Assembly (NCBI RefSeq): GCF_030295745.1
Contig: NZ_AP027291.1
Location: 5,394,001-5,458,000 of the forward strand
DNA length: 64,000 nt
DNA from: Mycolicibacterium sp. TUM20985
Lineage (GTDB): Bacteria; Actinomycetota; Actinomycetes; Mycobacteriales; Mycobacteriaceae
Reading direction: 5' to 3'
Numbering within the stretch: the first letter of the stretch is position 1; each line of letters opens with the position of its first letter. The notes under the pieces were generated by a model. It searched no databases and had not been told where the DNA came from. It saw only the letters and a program-made list of their open reading frames with translations. Position numbers and translations under genes: made by a program. Of this stretch, positions 16,484 through 25,992 are shown one piece after another.

Positions 16484-18043
16484 TCAGTAGGCGCCGTGAC
16501 CGGTGAGCACCACTCGTGCCGTGCGGAAGATGATCGCGAGATCCATTGCCATCGACCAGTTCTCGACGTACGACACGTCGAGCCGTATCGAATCCTCCAC
16601 CGATAGGTCCGACCGGCCGCTGACCTGCCACAGTCCCGTCACCCCCGGCCGGACGAACAGCCGGGTACCCATCAGGTCGTCATACGTCGCGACCTCCCTG
16701 AGCACTTGTGGCCGTGGCCCGACGACGCTCATCCTGCCCTGGACGACGTTGAAGAACTGTGGCAGTTCGTCGATGCTGAACTTGCGCAGCCACCGGCCGA
16801 CGGGCGTCACCCTCGGGTCGTTCTTGAGCTTGAAGAACAACGCGTTGCCGTCCTCGCCGATCAAGTCGGCGATCCGGGCGTCGGCGCCGGTGTACATGCT
16901 GCGGAACTTGGTCATCCTGAACGTCTTGCCGTCCATCCCGATCCGCTCGGCGTGGTAGAAGACCGGGCCTGGGCTGGACGCCTTGACCGCGACGGCCGCC
17001 ACCAGCATCACGGGTGCCGCGGCGATCAGAGCGATCGTCGCGAAGCACAGATCGAATGCGCGCTTGGTCCACGAATTGGCCCGCGCATACTGCGGTTTCT
17101 CGACGTACAGGATCGCCATGCCCGCGACGGGGAAACAGGTGATCCGATTGTCGGCGGCATCGATCAGTCCCGCGGTGACGATCAGGTCGACCCCGCGCTC
17201 TTCGAGGTCCCAGACGAGTCGCTTGGTCTCCCGTGGCCCGAGGTCCTCGGTTGCCGAGATCGCCACGGTGTCGGCACCGGTGAGCCGGACGGCCTCGATG
17301 ATCGCCGTGTCGATGCCGACGATGGGCACCTCGGCGCCCGCGATCACCACGGCGGACCGTTCGGGGGTCGGACCCTCGGGCGTGCACAACCCGACGATCC
17401 GGTAGCCCAGTTCGCGCTCACCGGCGAAGTTCGCGGCGATCTCGGCCGCAGCCTGACTGGTCCCGACCACCAGTAGCGACGACCGGAGCCGTCCGCTGGC
17501 ACGTGCCCTCCGCGTGATGCTGCGCCACAGGTGTCGGCTCAGCAACAGGCCGAGGAGCCCCAGCGGAAAGGCGATGGCCAGGTAGTCCCTGGCGAAGTCC
17601 ATGTTGAGCAACAACGCCAGCATGGCGATGACGCCGAACATCGCGAACGTCGCCGAGAACACGCGGCGGTACTCCTCGACCCCGCGACCGAGGATCCGCG
17701 GAGCCCGGCTGTTGACCAGCGTCAGCAAACATAACCAGAGTAGCGCCAGTGCACCGGATACCGCGGTGTAGTCGATTCCGGACCTGGTCGTCCAGATGAG
17801 GTCGGTCGTATCGCCGATCTTGCCGAAGATCACCAGCTGTGCCGTATAGACCGCACCGGCGACGACGACGACGTCGCTGAGCAACACATTCCTGGCATGG
17901 GCGGCCTGCCCGCGCTCCCGGACGGAGCTGAAGGATCTTCGGCTGCGCGGCAACAGAATTCGGCCCGACAACGAGGTCGGGGCGATCGTCGATTCCGCCA
18001 CGTCGAGTTCCGAACCAGGTTCGCCGGGGGACATTGCCACCAT
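16484..18043 (-). CDS. Polyprenyl-phosphate sugar-1-phosphate transferase (WbaP/CpsE-like)
   Basis: This 519-residue protein starts lipid-linked glycan assembly by moving a sugar-phosphate onto a polyprenyl phosphate. About 55-190 holds the membrane helices. About 190-300 is the Rossmann-like regulatory domain (SLLVVGTSQAAAEIA). About 325-519 is the bacterial sugar transferase domain, with the conserved catalytic and substrate motifs KFRSM, DELPQ, VGPRP and VRPGVTGLWQVSGR. GGAGGAG lies 10 nt before the ATG at 18043, which fixes the start. Its position beside rmlA and opposite the glycosyltransferase operon suggests it primes the same surface polysaccharide. Confidence 0.9.
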   Translation of the reverse strand: MVAMSPGEPGSELDVAESTIAPTSLSGRILLPRSRRSFSSVRERGQAAHARNVLLSDVVVVAGAVYTAQLVIFGKIGDTTDLIWTTRSGIDYTAVSGALALLWLCLLTLVNSRAPRILGRGVEEYRRVFSATFAMFGVIAMLALLLNMDFARDYLAIAFPLGLLGLLLSRHLWRSITRRARASGRLRSSLLVVGTSQAAAEIAANFAGERELGYRIVGLCTPEGPTPERSAVVIAGAEVPIVGIDTAIIEAVRLTGADTVAISATEDLGPRETKRLVWDLEERGVDLIVTAGLIDAADNRITCFPVAGMAILYVEKPQYARANSWTKRAFDLCFATIALIAAAPVMLVAAVAVKASSPGPVFYHAERIGMDGKTFRMTKFRSMYTGADARIADLIGEDGNALFFKLKNDPRVTPVGRWLRKFSIDELPQFFNVVQGRMSVVGPRPQVLREVATYDDLMGTRLFVRPGVTGLWQVSGRSDLSVEDSIRLDVSYVENWSMAMDLAIIFRTARVVLTGHGAY

Positions 18044-18207
18044 CGCCGCTGCACTCCTCCGCGGCCCAGGTGCTGGATCGAGGGGAAGCCTCGGGGTGAC
18101 GACAGCGCGGGACTCGTGGCGTGATTAGAGCACGCTGGACGTGGTTTTTCCCGGTTAAGCCCGCCTACAGTTCGAGCGCGCCGTTCGCAGTCGACAGTCT
18201 CGCAAAC

Positions 18208-18798
18208 CTATCCCGGCGGCGCAGGTGCGCTGGTGGGCGGCAGCGTGACCGTTTGCGTGACGGTGCTGGTACTCGTGCTGGTGCTCGTCGAGACCGTCGT
18301 GCTGGTGCTGGGCGGCGTCGTGGTCGTCGTGGTGGTGGTGGTCGGTTCCGTCGTCGTGGTGGTCGTCGGCGTCTCGGAGGTCGTGCTGGACTCCGGAGCC
18401 TGCGTCACCGTCTCCGTCCCGCCCGTCGGCGGCGGTACGACGGAAGGGTTGGACGACGTCGACGCGGTGGTGGTGCTCGACGTCGTCGTGGTGGCGTCGG
18501 AGCCGTCGCCCCCGGTGAGCGACACGATGGCATAGACGATCGCGGCGATGAGGATGACGCCAAGGGCGCCGAGGCTCACCAGCCCCGGCGGGGTGCGATA
18601 CCAGGGCGTTGGCGTCGGCGGTTCTGCCGGTTGCGGCTGCTGGCCGTACGGGTCGGTGCCCGCCCCGTAGTTCGCGTACGCCGTCGGCTCGCTGTAGGCC
18701 TGCGGCTCATTGCGGGGGTAGCTGCCGTACTGCGTCGGCTCACTGTCGGAGGAATACGGGTCGTCTGGGGGTCCGCCGGGACCTTCGTTACGCGCCAC
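18208..18798 (-). CDS. Single-pass membrane protein with Thr/Ser-rich outer domain
   Basis: This 196-residue protein has a cytoplasmic N-terminus rich in Pro, Tyr, Gly and Gln, one membrane helix (LVSLGALGVILIAAIVYAIV), and an outer part made almost only of Thr, Ser and Pro, ending in TVTLPP. Such regions are mucin-like and are candidates for O-mannosylation. I chose the GTG at 18798 because a TAACAT -10 box lies 8 nt upstream and because a longer reading frame would run into the divergent gene. No function is known to me. Confidence 0.65.
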   Translation of the reverse strand: MARNEGPGGPPDDPYSSDSEPTQYGSYPRNEPQAYSEPTAYANYGAGTDPYGQQPQPAEPPTPTPWYRTPPGLVSLGALGVILIAAIVYAIVSLTGGDGSDATTTTSSTTTASTSSNPSVVPPPTGGTETVTQAPESSTTSETPTTTTTTEPTTTTTTTTTPPSTSTTVSTSTSTSTSTVTQTVTLPPTSAPAPPG

Positions 18799-18806
18799 GA
18801 GGTTCG

Positions 18807-18812
18807 ATGTTA
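18807..18812 (-). promoter_or_regulatory. -10 box of leaderless promoter
   Basis: TAACAT on the minus strand ends 8 nt before the GTG at 18798. The same TTAACATCGA stretch precedes the gene at 3970. Confidence 0.45.
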
Positions 18813-18892
18813 ACCGAGTCGCATCTCCGCTCCCCGGGCGATTACCCGTCGGGTAATGGACCGCCGACAACGTTTCGACGAGCATCGCCACC

Positions 18893-19240
18893 ATGAGCGA
18901 CGCCATTCCCTCGTATGCCGTGGCCTATCTGCGCGACGTCGAGTTCGGGGACGAGGTCATCCGGTACATGCGCGAGATCGACGACACCCTCCGACCGTTC
19001 GGTGGTCGGTTTCTGGTGCACGGCGGCGATCTCGACGTTCGGGAAGGGCACTGGAACGGGGCGCTGGTCATCATCGGCTTTCCCGATCGCGACTCGGCCG
19101 TGCAGTGGTACGAGTCGGCCGCATACCAGCGCATCCTGCCCCTGCGGTTGAACAACTCGGTGTCGATGGTGGCATTGGTCGACGGGGTCACGCCAGGCCA
19201 CACCGGCAGCGCGCGGGTGGACGAAATCCTCGCGGGCTAG
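18893..19240 (+). CDS. DUF1330-family protein
   Basis: This 115-residue protein has the ferredoxin-like dimeric alpha-beta barrel pattern of DUF1330: YAVAYLRDVEFGDEVIRYM, then GGRFLVHGG, IIGFPDRDSAVQWYES and YQRILPLR. Family members are small cytosolic proteins, some linked to oxidation chemistry, and most have no assigned reaction. It stands alone between the Thr-rich protein and the peptide importer. Confidence 0.85.
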   Translation: MSDAIPSYAVAYLRDVEFGDEVIRYMREIDDTLRPFGGRFLVHGGDLDVREGHWNGALVIIGFPDRDSAVQWYESAAYQRILPLRLNNSVSMVALVDGVTPGHTGSARVDEILAG

Positions 19241-19664
19241 GTCCGAGCAGCGTCTCGGCAGGCCGTTCGGGCGCGTCCCGACACCCCCGAAACGCACGAA
19301 CTTCAAAATTTTCTTGCGCCTACCGCCGCTCTTCGGGGTCTCGCTACTCACAGCCCATCACCAGCGCAGGTGTCAATTTTCCGGTGATCGGGCTCTGCAG
19401 CAGTAATAATTCCTGTCTGGGAGCAGGGCCAGTTGCCCGCACCGGTGAACTTCAGCAACGGCCAAAGTGCCCGAACGGGTACCCCGACACGACGCCGCGT
19501 CCTGGGATTTCGCAGGCCAGAGGCCCCTTTACGGAACCGATTCCTGTCAACCCGAGTTGCCATCCGCCATATTTCGGAAAAGATGCAATGGCACACCGGC
19601 AGGAGGCGTACAGGTAATGGACACCGCCGGGATACGGACTCGACACCTGACCAAGGGGATTCTC
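19241..19664. other. Intergenic region, 424 bp, upstream of the peptide importer
   Basis: No gene is evident. The stretch has short AT-rich patches (CAAAATTTTC, AGTAATAATTCC) unlike the flanking coding DNA and is a likely promoter and leader for the importer operon. An AGGAGG at 19601 precedes an in-frame ATG at 19617, 16 codons before the lipoprotein start I prefer. Confidence 0.5.
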
Positions 19665-21320
19665 ATGAGCAAGTTGCGCAAGGCAGTGACCGTCGGCGTG
19701 GCCGCGGCACTGGCGACCTTCGGCGTCGCCGCATGCGGTGGTGACTCCGGGAGTAGCGGTGGAGGTGGTGGCGACGGCGGGGGCGAGATCAACGTCTCGA
19801 TGACGTCGTTCCCCGACTACGTCGACCCGCAGCTGTCGTACACCCTGGAGGGCTGGGAGGTGCTGTACAACACCTACACGCCACTGCTGACCTACAAGCA
19901 CGCCAAGGGCGAGGAGGGCACCCAGGTAGTTCCCGCGCTGGCCGAGGCCATGCCGGAGATCTCCCCCGACGGCAAGACCTACAAGCTCAAGCTGCGGCCC
20001 AACATGAAGTACTCGGACGGCACGCCCATCAAGGCGTCCGACTTCACCTACGCCATTCAGCGATTGTTCAAGGCCGACTCCGGCGGCTCGGTGTTCTACG
20101 AGGACATCGTCGGCGCCACCGAATACGCCGATGACGAGGCGCCCACGATCAGCGGCATCGTCACCGACGACAACACCGGCGACATCACCATCTCGCTGAA
20201 GGACGCGAACGGCACGTTCACCGAACTGCTCGGCCTGATGTTCGCCGCACCGGTTCCGCCGACCACCCCCCTCGACAAGGACGCCACCAACAGCCCGCCG
20301 CCGTCCAGCGGCCCGTTCATGATCTCGAATGTCGAAGCGCCGCAGACGCTGACGCTGGAGCGCAACCCGAACTTCAAGACGGTCCAGGATGCGGGCGCAA
20401 CAGAGGTCCCCGACGCCGGAGTCGACAAGATCACCGTGACGCAGAACAAGAGCAACTCCGCGCAGGTGACCGGGGTCGAGCAGAACACCATCGACTTCAT
20501 GACCGATCCGCCGGATGCCGACCGGCTCGCGGAGGTGAAGAACAAGTTCGCCAGCCGCTTCCGCATGGAGGACTCGATCAACACCTACTACTTCTGGATG
20601 AACAACCAGACCGCGCCCTTCAACGACATCCGGGTGCGCCAAGCGATCAACTACGCCGTCGATCCGGAGGCCCTGAACCGGGTGTTCGGCGGGCGGATGC
20701 ATCCGACGCAGCAGATCCTCCCCCCGGGCATGCCCGGTTACGAGGAGTACTCGCTCTACCCGGGTCCTGACATGGCAAAGGCGAAAGCCCTCATCGCAGA
20801 GGCGAATCCGGCCGACAAGGACATCACCGTCTGGACCGACGACGAGCCCGACCGCAAGCGCATCGGCGAGTACTACCACGACCTGCTGACCCAGTTGGGG
20901 TTCAACGCGACGCTGAAGGTCATCGCCGGTGACGTGTACTTCACCACGATCGGCAACCAGTCGACGCCGGACCTCGACACCGGCTTCGGTGACTGGTTCC
21001 AGGACTTCCCGCATCCCGACGACTTCTTCCGGCCGCTGCTCAACGGTGCCAGCATCCTGCCGACGAATGGCAACAACTACTCGCGGGCCAACTACCCCGA
21101 CCTCGACGCCAAGATGGACGAGCTGCGCACCAAGCAGCTGTCGGACCCGGGAGTGAAGGAGCAGTACGCCGCGCTCGACAAGGCCTACATGGAGCGGGCG
21201 GCGTGGGCGCCGTACGGCAACGAGGAATTCACCACCTTCCTGTCCGAGCGGATGGACTTCGACAAGAGCTATCACCATCTGCTGTTCAACCAGGACTACT
21301 CCTCGTTCGCCGTCAAGTAG
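19665..21320 (+). CDS. Family 5 substrate-binding lipoprotein of peptide ABC importer
   Basis: This 551-residue lipoprotein captures the substrate outside the membrane. The signal peptide ends in the lipobox GVAAC (Cys24), then a Gly/Ser linker. The body has family 5 features: PDGKTYKLKLRPNMKYSDGTPIKASDFTYA in pieces, and VRQAINYAVDPEALN. I start at 19665 because AAGGGGAT lies 5 nt upstream and the signal peptide then has normal length. The permease gene begins immediately after the stop codon. Members bind oligopeptides, dipeptides, nickel or glycosides, and the ligand is not readable here. Confidence 0.88.
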   Translation: MSKLRKAVTVGVAAALATFGVAACGGDSGSSGGGGGDGGGEINVSMTSFPDYVDPQLSYTLEGWEVLYNTYTPLLTYKHAKGEEGTQVVPALAEAMPEISPDGKTYKLKLRPNMKYSDGTPIKASDFTYAIQRLFKADSGGSVFYEDIVGATEYADDEAPTISGIVTDDNTGDITISLKDANGTFTELLGLMFAAPVPPTTPLDKDATNSPPPSSGPFMISNVEAPQTLTLERNPNFKTVQDAGATEVPDAGVDKITVTQNKSNSAQVTGVEQNTIDFMTDPPDADRLAEVKNKFASRFRMEDSINTYYFWMNNQTAPFNDIRVRQAINYAVDPEALNRVFGGRMHPTQQILPPGMPGYEEYSLYPGPDMAKAKALIAEANPADKDITVWTDDEPDRKRIGEYYHDLLTQLGFNATLKVIAGDVYFTTIGNQSTPDLDTGFGDWFQDFPHPDDFFRPLLNGASILPTNGNNYSRANYPDLDAKMDELRTKQLSDPGVKEQYAALDKAYMERAAWAPYGNEEFTTFLSERMDFDKSYHHLLFNQDYSSFAVK

Positions 21321-22358
21321 ATGAGCGTCCCCATGGGGGACGTCGAAGCACCGGGCATCCCGCCCCTGCCCGCCGACGTCCCCTCTGAAGCCGTCCGCGG
21401 TCGCAGTCCCTGGTACCTGGCGTGGATCCGGTTGCGCCGCAACCGGGTCGCGCTGGGCTTCGGCGTGCTGTTCATCGCGATCGTCGTCCTCTGCCTGGCC
21501 GCCCCACTGTGGGCCGACCACGTCGCGCACACCGGACCCGACGAGAACCACATCACCGACAAGGTGCTGATCAGCGGGCAGGAGGAGTACGTCGTCTCAC
21601 CTGACGGCACCCCCATCGGCCCGGGCCTGCACGGCCGCTATCTGCTCGGCGCCGATCAGAACGGCCGCGACGTGATGGTCCGACTGCTGTACGGCGGGCG
21701 CACGTCGATCTTCATCGGCGTCGCCGCCGCGGTCGTCACGACCGTGTTGGCGGTGCTCGTCGGGCTGTTGTGCGGCTACTACCGTGGCTGGCTCGACGCC
21801 ATCCTGTCCAGAGCCATGGACGTGATCTGGGCGTTTCCCGTGCTTCTGCTCGGCATCGCCCTCGGCACGGCACTCGCCCTGGGCGGCCTCAAGATCGGTG
21901 ACTTCGTCGTCCAGGGCGACTCGCTGTGGATCCCGATCATGATCATCGGTTTCGTCTACGTGCCCTACATGGCTCGGCCCATCCGCGGCGAGATTCTGGC
22001 CCTGCGGGAGAAGGAGTTCGTCGAGGCCGCCGTCGCGCAGGGCAAGGGTCCGATCCGGATCATGATCTCCGAGCTGCTGCCCAATGTGGTGTCGACGATC
22101 ATCGTCTTCTTCACGCTCAACATCGCCAACAACATGCTGCTCGAATCGTCGTTGTCATTCCTCGGGGCCGGCGTGCGTCCGCCGAGCGCGTCGTGGGGCA
22201 CGATGATCGCCGACGGTTATCAGAACATCTACACCGCACCACATCTGACGATCGTCCCCGGCATCATGATCGTGTTGACGGTGTTGTCGCTCAACGTATT
22301 CGGTGATGGACTGCGAGATGCGCTGGATCCGCGGGCCAAGATCAGGCTGGAGCACTAG
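21321..22358 (+). CDS. ABC importer permease, DppC/OppC type
   Basis: This 345-residue inner-membrane subunit has the OppC N-terminal domain (RLRRNRVALGFGVLF), about six helices, and the EAA loop EFVEAAVAQGKGPIRIMISELLPN that docks on the ATPases. A periplasmic insert of about 50 residues after the first helix is typical of the OppC type. It starts on the base after the binding-protein stop, so translation is coupled. The order C-type then B-type permease is reversed relative to classical dpp operons. Confidence 0.9.
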   Translation: MSVPMGDVEAPGIPPLPADVPSEAVRGRSPWYLAWIRLRRNRVALGFGVLFIAIVVLCLAAPLWADHVAHTGPDENHITDKVLISGQEEYVVSPDGTPIGPGLHGRYLLGADQNGRDVMVRLLYGGRTSIFIGVAAAVVTTVLAVLVGLLCGYYRGWLDAILSRAMDVIWAFPVLLLGIALGTALALGGLKIGDFVVQGDSLWIPIMIIGFVYVPYMARPIRGEILALREKEFVEAAVAQGKGPIRIMISELLPNVVSTIIVFFTLNIANNMLLESSLSFLGAGVRPPSASWGTMIADGYQNIYTAPHLTIVPGIMIVLTVLSLNVFGDGLRDALDPRAKIRLEH

Positions 22359-22361
22359 ACC

Positions 22362-23324
22362 ATGGTGTCCTTCGCCGTACGGCGACTCATCGGAATGATC
22401 GCCGTCCTCTTCGCGATCTCGGTGATCGTCTTCCTCATCTTCAACGTCATCCCGAACTCCGATCCCGCCCAGCGCATCGCGGGCAAGAACGCCAACCCTG
22501 CTTTGATCGCCCGCGTCAGTGCCGATCTCGGTCTCGACCGATCCCTGCCGGTGCAATACCTGACGATGATGAAGCAGATCTTCACCGGTCAGCTCACGTC
22601 GTATGCCAGCTCTCAAAACGTCGGCGAGCAGATCTGGAAGGGGCTTCCCGCCACGCTGTCGCTGTGCATCGGCGCGGCGGTGCTGTGGATGGCGCTGGCC
22701 GTCGTGTTCGGTTACCTCAGCGCCGTGCACGCAGGGCATTTCACTGACCGGGCGCTGACCATCCTGGCGCTGGTCGGCATCTCGGTGCCCGTGTTCTGGC
22801 TCGCGGCAATCCTGTTGTACTACTTGAGCTTCAAGGCTCAGATCTTTCCCACCAGCAGCTACGTGCCGTTGACGAAGAACCCCGGCCAATGGGCGTATCA
22901 CCTGGTGTTGCCATGGATCACGCTCGCGGTGCTGTTCGTCGGCTTCTACAGCCGGGTGCTGCGCTCCAACATGCTCGACGTGATGAACGAGGACTACGTG
23001 CGGACCGCACGGGCCAAGGGCATCAGCGAGCGCCAGATCCGCATCAAGCACGTCCTACGCAACTCGATGATCCCGATCATCACGTTGTTCGGGTTGGACT
23101 TCGGTGCGGTCGTCGGCGGCGGCGCGATCCTGACGGAGACGGTGTTCAACATCAACGGTGTCGGGCTGTACGCCGGACAGGCCATCGGCAGTCTCGACCT
23201 GCCACCGCTCATGGGCGTCACCATGTTCGGCGCGTTCTTCATCGTGTTCTTCAATACCGTCGTGGACGTCCTGTACGCCTTCCTGGACCCACGCATCCGA
23301 CTCGGCGAGGCGGCCCCCGCATGA
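22362..23324 (+). CDS. ABC importer permease, DppB/OppB type
   Basis: This 320-residue subunit has the DppB features: an N-terminal helix (RRLIGMIAVLFAISVIVFLIF), the following NPxLIARVSADLGLD loop, and the EAA loop DYVRTARAKGISERQI. It begins 3 bp after the previous stop and overlaps the first ATPase gene by 4 bp (ATGA). It forms the translocation pore with the DppC-type subunit. Confidence 0.9.
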   Translation: MVSFAVRRLIGMIAVLFAISVIVFLIFNVIPNSDPAQRIAGKNANPALIARVSADLGLDRSLPVQYLTMMKQIFTGQLTSYASSQNVGEQIWKGLPATLSLCIGAAVLWMALAVVFGYLSAVHAGHFTDRALTILALVGISVPVFWLAAILLYYLSFKAQIFPTSSYVPLTKNPGQWAYHLVLPWITLAVLFVGFYSRVLRSNMLDVMNEDYVRTARAKGISERQIRIKHVLRNSMIPIITLFGLDFGAVVGGGAILTETVFNINGVGLYAGQAIGSLDLPPLMGVTMFGAFFIVFFNTVVDVLYAFLDPRIRLGEAAPA

Positions 23325-24325
23325 TTCTCTCCGTCAAGGACCTCACGGTCAGCTTCGCCACCGACGGTGGCGTCGTCCGCGCGGTGGAAGGGGTGTCGTT
23401 CGCTCTCGACAAGGGCGAGATCCTGGCCATCGTCGGCGAATCCGGCTCGGGCAAGAGTGTCACCGCGCAGACCATCCTCGGCCTCACCCGCGCACCGAAT
23501 GCGACGATCACCGGCTCGGTGGAGTTCGACGGCCGCGACCTCACCGAGATGAGTGACGAGCAACTGCGCGACGTGCGCGGTAAGCGGATCGCGATGATCT
23601 TCCAGGATCCGATGACGTCGCTGAACCCGGTCTATCGCGTCGGGGAACAGATCGCCGAGATGATCCGGGCCCACCGCAAGGTGTCCAAGCGCGAGGCCCG
23701 CGACACCGCCATCGAACTGCTGCATTCGGTTGGCATCCCCAATCCCGAACGGCGCGTTGATGACTACCCGCACGAGTTCTCCGGTGGCATGCGGCAGCGG
23801 GTGATGATCGCGATGGCGCTGGCGCTCGATCCCGACGTCCTGATCGCCGACGAACCGACCACTGCGCTGGACGTCACGGTGCAGGCGCAGATCCTGCGGC
23901 TGTTGGACAAACTCAACCGGGAGCGGGGACTGGCCGTAGTGCTGATCACGCACGACCTCGGCGTCGTGGCCGAGATCGCGGACCGGGTCGCCGTGATGTA
24001 TGCCGGGCAGATCGTCGAGGACGCCACGTTGGAGAACCTGTTCTACGACCCTCAGCATCCCTACACCTGGGGTCTGCTCGGTTCCCTGGCCCGACTCGAT
24101 CAGCCACGCCCGGTGCGGCTCGCCCAGATCGTGGGATCGCCTCCGTCGCTGCTGCATCCGCCCACGGGTTGCCGGTTCGCCGCGCGCTGCCCCCACGAGT
24201 TCGCCAAGTGTGCCGAGCCACCACCGCTCGACGGTGACCGCTGCTGGCTGAGCCCTGACGACAAACGACGGCTCCGCGACGTCGACGGTCGCATCGGGTT
24301 GCGAAAGCCAGTGGAGGCATCATGA
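23321..24325 (+). CDS. ABC importer ATPase, DppD/OppD type
   Basis: This 334-residue ATPase has Walker A GESGSGKS, the signature FSGGMRQR, Walker B VLIADEPTTALD and the switch His in LITHD. The C-terminal extension has the cysteine cluster CRFAARCP...C...C that binds an iron-sulfur cluster in this subfamily. The start at 23321 overlaps the permease stop (ATGA), and its own stop overlaps the next ATPase in the same way. Confidence 0.92.
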   Translation: MILSVKDLTVSFATDGGVVRAVEGVSFALDKGEILAIVGESGSGKSVTAQTILGLTRAPNATITGSVEFDGRDLTEMSDEQLRDVRGKRIAMIFQDPMTSLNPVYRVGEQIAEMIRAHRKVSKREARDTAIELLHSVGIPNPERRVDDYPHEFSGGMRQRVMIAMALALDPDVLIADEPTTALDVTVQAQILRLLDKLNRERGLAVVLITHDLGVVAEIADRVAVMYAGQIVEDATLENLFYDPQHPYTWGLLGSLARLDQPRPVRLAQIVGSPPSLLHPPTGCRFAARCPHEFAKCAEPPPLDGDRCWLSPDDKRRLRDVDGRIGLRKPVEAS

Positions 24326-25317
24326 CCGAACCGCTGCTCGAGGTCACCGACCTCGTCAAGCACTTCCCCATCAAGTCGGGCGTGGTCGTCGACCGCGTGG
24401 TCGCCCACGTGAAGGCCGTCGACGGGGTGAGCCTGACGATCGGTGAAGGCGAGACCTTGGGCCTGGTCGGCGAATCCGGTTGTGGGAAGTCGACTCTGAG
24501 CCGGGCCATCATGCAGTTGACCGCCCCGACGTCGGGATCGGTCCGCTTCTGCGGTGAGGAACTGGTCGGCAGGTCGCGCCGCAGTCTGCGACCGGTCCGG
24601 CGCCAGATGCAGATGATCTTCCAGGACCCCTACGCCTCTCTGAACCCGCGCAAACGCGTCGGCCAGATCATCGGCGAGCCCATGGAGTTGCACGGGCTGG
24701 CGAGTGGCCGCGACGTCCACCGGCGGGTGCAGGACCTACTCGACCGCGTCGGCCTGAGCCCGGAACACGCCGACCGGTACCCGCACGAGTTCTCCGGCGG
24801 TCAGCGACAGCGGATCGGGATCGCGCGAGCCATCGCCCTGCAGCCGAAGCTGATCATCGCCGACGAACCCGTCTCGGCACTGGACGTCTCGGTGCAGGCA
24901 CAGATCGTGAACCTGCTGGAGGATCTCCAGGATGAGCTCGGCCTCTCGTATCTGTTCGTGGCGCATGACCTCGGCGTCGTCAGGCACGTCTCGGACCGGG
25001 TGGCCGTGATGTATCTCGGCCGGATCGTCGAAAGCGCGCCGTCGGCAAATCTTTACGAGCGGCCGATGCACCCGTACTCGAACGCGTTGCTGTCGGCGGT
25101 GCCGATTCCGGACCCCAAGCTCAACATCGCCCGTGAGCGGCTGGTCCTCGAAGGTGACGTACCCAGCCCCATCAACCCGCCATCGGGCTGCCACTTCCAC
25201 ACCAGGTGCCCGTGGTCGACCGAGGAGTGTCACGTGGACGACCCGCGGCTGGCCGAGCTGGAGAGCAGCCACGTGGTGGCCTGTCACCATCCGCGAAACC
25301 TAGCCGTGCACAGCTGA
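24322..25317 (+). CDS. ABC importer ATPase, DppF/OppF type
   Basis: This 331-residue ATPase has Walker A GESGCGKST, the signature FSGGQRQR, Walker B LIIADEPVSALD and the His in FVAHD. The C-terminal oligopeptide-transporter extension has HTRCPW...C...C. With the preceding ATPase it forms a heterodimer that drives the importer. It closes a five-gene operon and is convergent with the next gene. Confidence 0.92.
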   Translation: MTEPLLEVTDLVKHFPIKSGVVVDRVVAHVKAVDGVSLTIGEGETLGLVGESGCGKSTLSRAIMQLTAPTSGSVRFCGEELVGRSRRSLRPVRRQMQMIFQDPYASLNPRKRVGQIIGEPMELHGLASGRDVHRRVQDLLDRVGLSPEHADRYPHEFSGGQRQRIGIARAIALQPKLIIADEPVSALDVSVQAQIVNLLEDLQDELGLSYLFVAHDLGVVRHVSDRVAVMYLGRIVESAPSANLYERPMHPYSNALLSAVPIPDPKLNIARERLVLEGDVPSPINPPSGCHFHTRCPWSTEECHVDDPRLAELESSHVVACHHPRNLAVHS

Positions 25318-25322
25318 TTCCG

Positions 25323-25742
25323 TCACTTCGACGGCGCGGCGGTGGCTGCTGCCGCCTTCGCCGCGGCATCGGCCGCCGCCTTGGCGGCCTTGCCCTCGGG
25401 GCTGGCCGCCGAGAAACCGGGCGTCTTCGCGGATGCCGCCCCGTCATCGCAGTTCAACGACACCAGTAACTGGTTGGTGGCCGATCCGCTGCTGTCCTCG
25501 GGGGCGGGGACCGTGCGGGCCACCGTGTCCACGACCAGACAGTCGGGCCACGCCTTCCGATCGCCGACGACGGTGGAGATGACGGGTTTCAGGCCCGCGT
25601 CGCTGATGGCCGATTCCGCGTCGCCGTACTTCTGGCCGACGACGTCCGGCGTCGAACCGGCCTGCGCCACACCGGCACCGAACAGAAGGGACGCCGCGGT
25701 GACCGCTATCGCGAGGACCGTCCCCGTGGTGAGGGTGCGCAC
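25323..25742 (-). CDS. Small secreted protein with PASTA-like fold
   Basis: This 139-residue protein has a signal peptide (about residues 1-28, ending VAQAG). The mature part begins PDVVGQKYGDAESAISDAGLKP, which follows the pattern of a PASTA domain. It has one cysteine pair (Cys before LVV and Cys in LNCDD). The last 40 residues are an Ala/Lys-rich helix. Mycobacterial proteins of this type are exported and of unknown role; peptidoglycan or lectin-like binding is a guess. The GTG start lies 1 bp from the stop of the upstream minus-strand gene, so the two are co-transcribed. Confidence 0.72.
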   Translation of the reverse strand: MRTLTTGTVLAIAVTAASLLFGAGVAQAGSTPDVVGQKYGDAESAISDAGLKPVISTVVGDRKAWPDCLVVDTVARTVPAPEDSSGSATNQLLVSLNCDDGAASAKTPGFSAASPEGKAAKAAADAAAKAAAATAAPSK

Positions 25743-25743
25743 G

Positions 25744-25992
25744 TCAGCCCCCGCTCTTCGGCACGGCCTTGGTGACGGGCTCCACCGAGGTCGGCGTCGT
25801 CCAGGTCGCCGTCGCGCCCATCGTCATGGCGTTCTCCGTCGGCTGGACGAACGTGGTGTTGGCCGGCGCAGCGCCGGAACCCGCCAGGTCGGCACCGCTC
25901 GAACTGCCATGTCCAGCGCCGAGGCTCAGGGCCCCCAGCGTGACGAACGCGGCAGCCCCAGCCAGGCCAAGCGATCTCTTGGTCTCGATCAT
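25744..25992 (-). CDS. Small secreted protein of unknown function
   Basis: This 82-residue product has a basic start (MIETKRS), a hydrophobic stretch LGLAGAAAFVTLGALSLGA that acts as a signal peptide, and a short Ser/Gly/Thr-rich mature part. A GTG at 26010 would add six residues. No family is recognised. It appears to be in an operon with the PASTA-like protein. Confidence 0.55.
   Translation of the reverse strand: MIETKRSLGLAGAAAFVTLGALSLGAGHGSSSGADLAGSGAAPANTTFVQPTENAMTMGATATWTTPTSVEPVTKAVPKSGG

Noticed and set aside
18799..18906. Longer start for the Thr-rich membrane protein
   Set aside because: It would run through the -10 box and overlap the divergent DUF1330 gene; the GTG at 18798 fits better.
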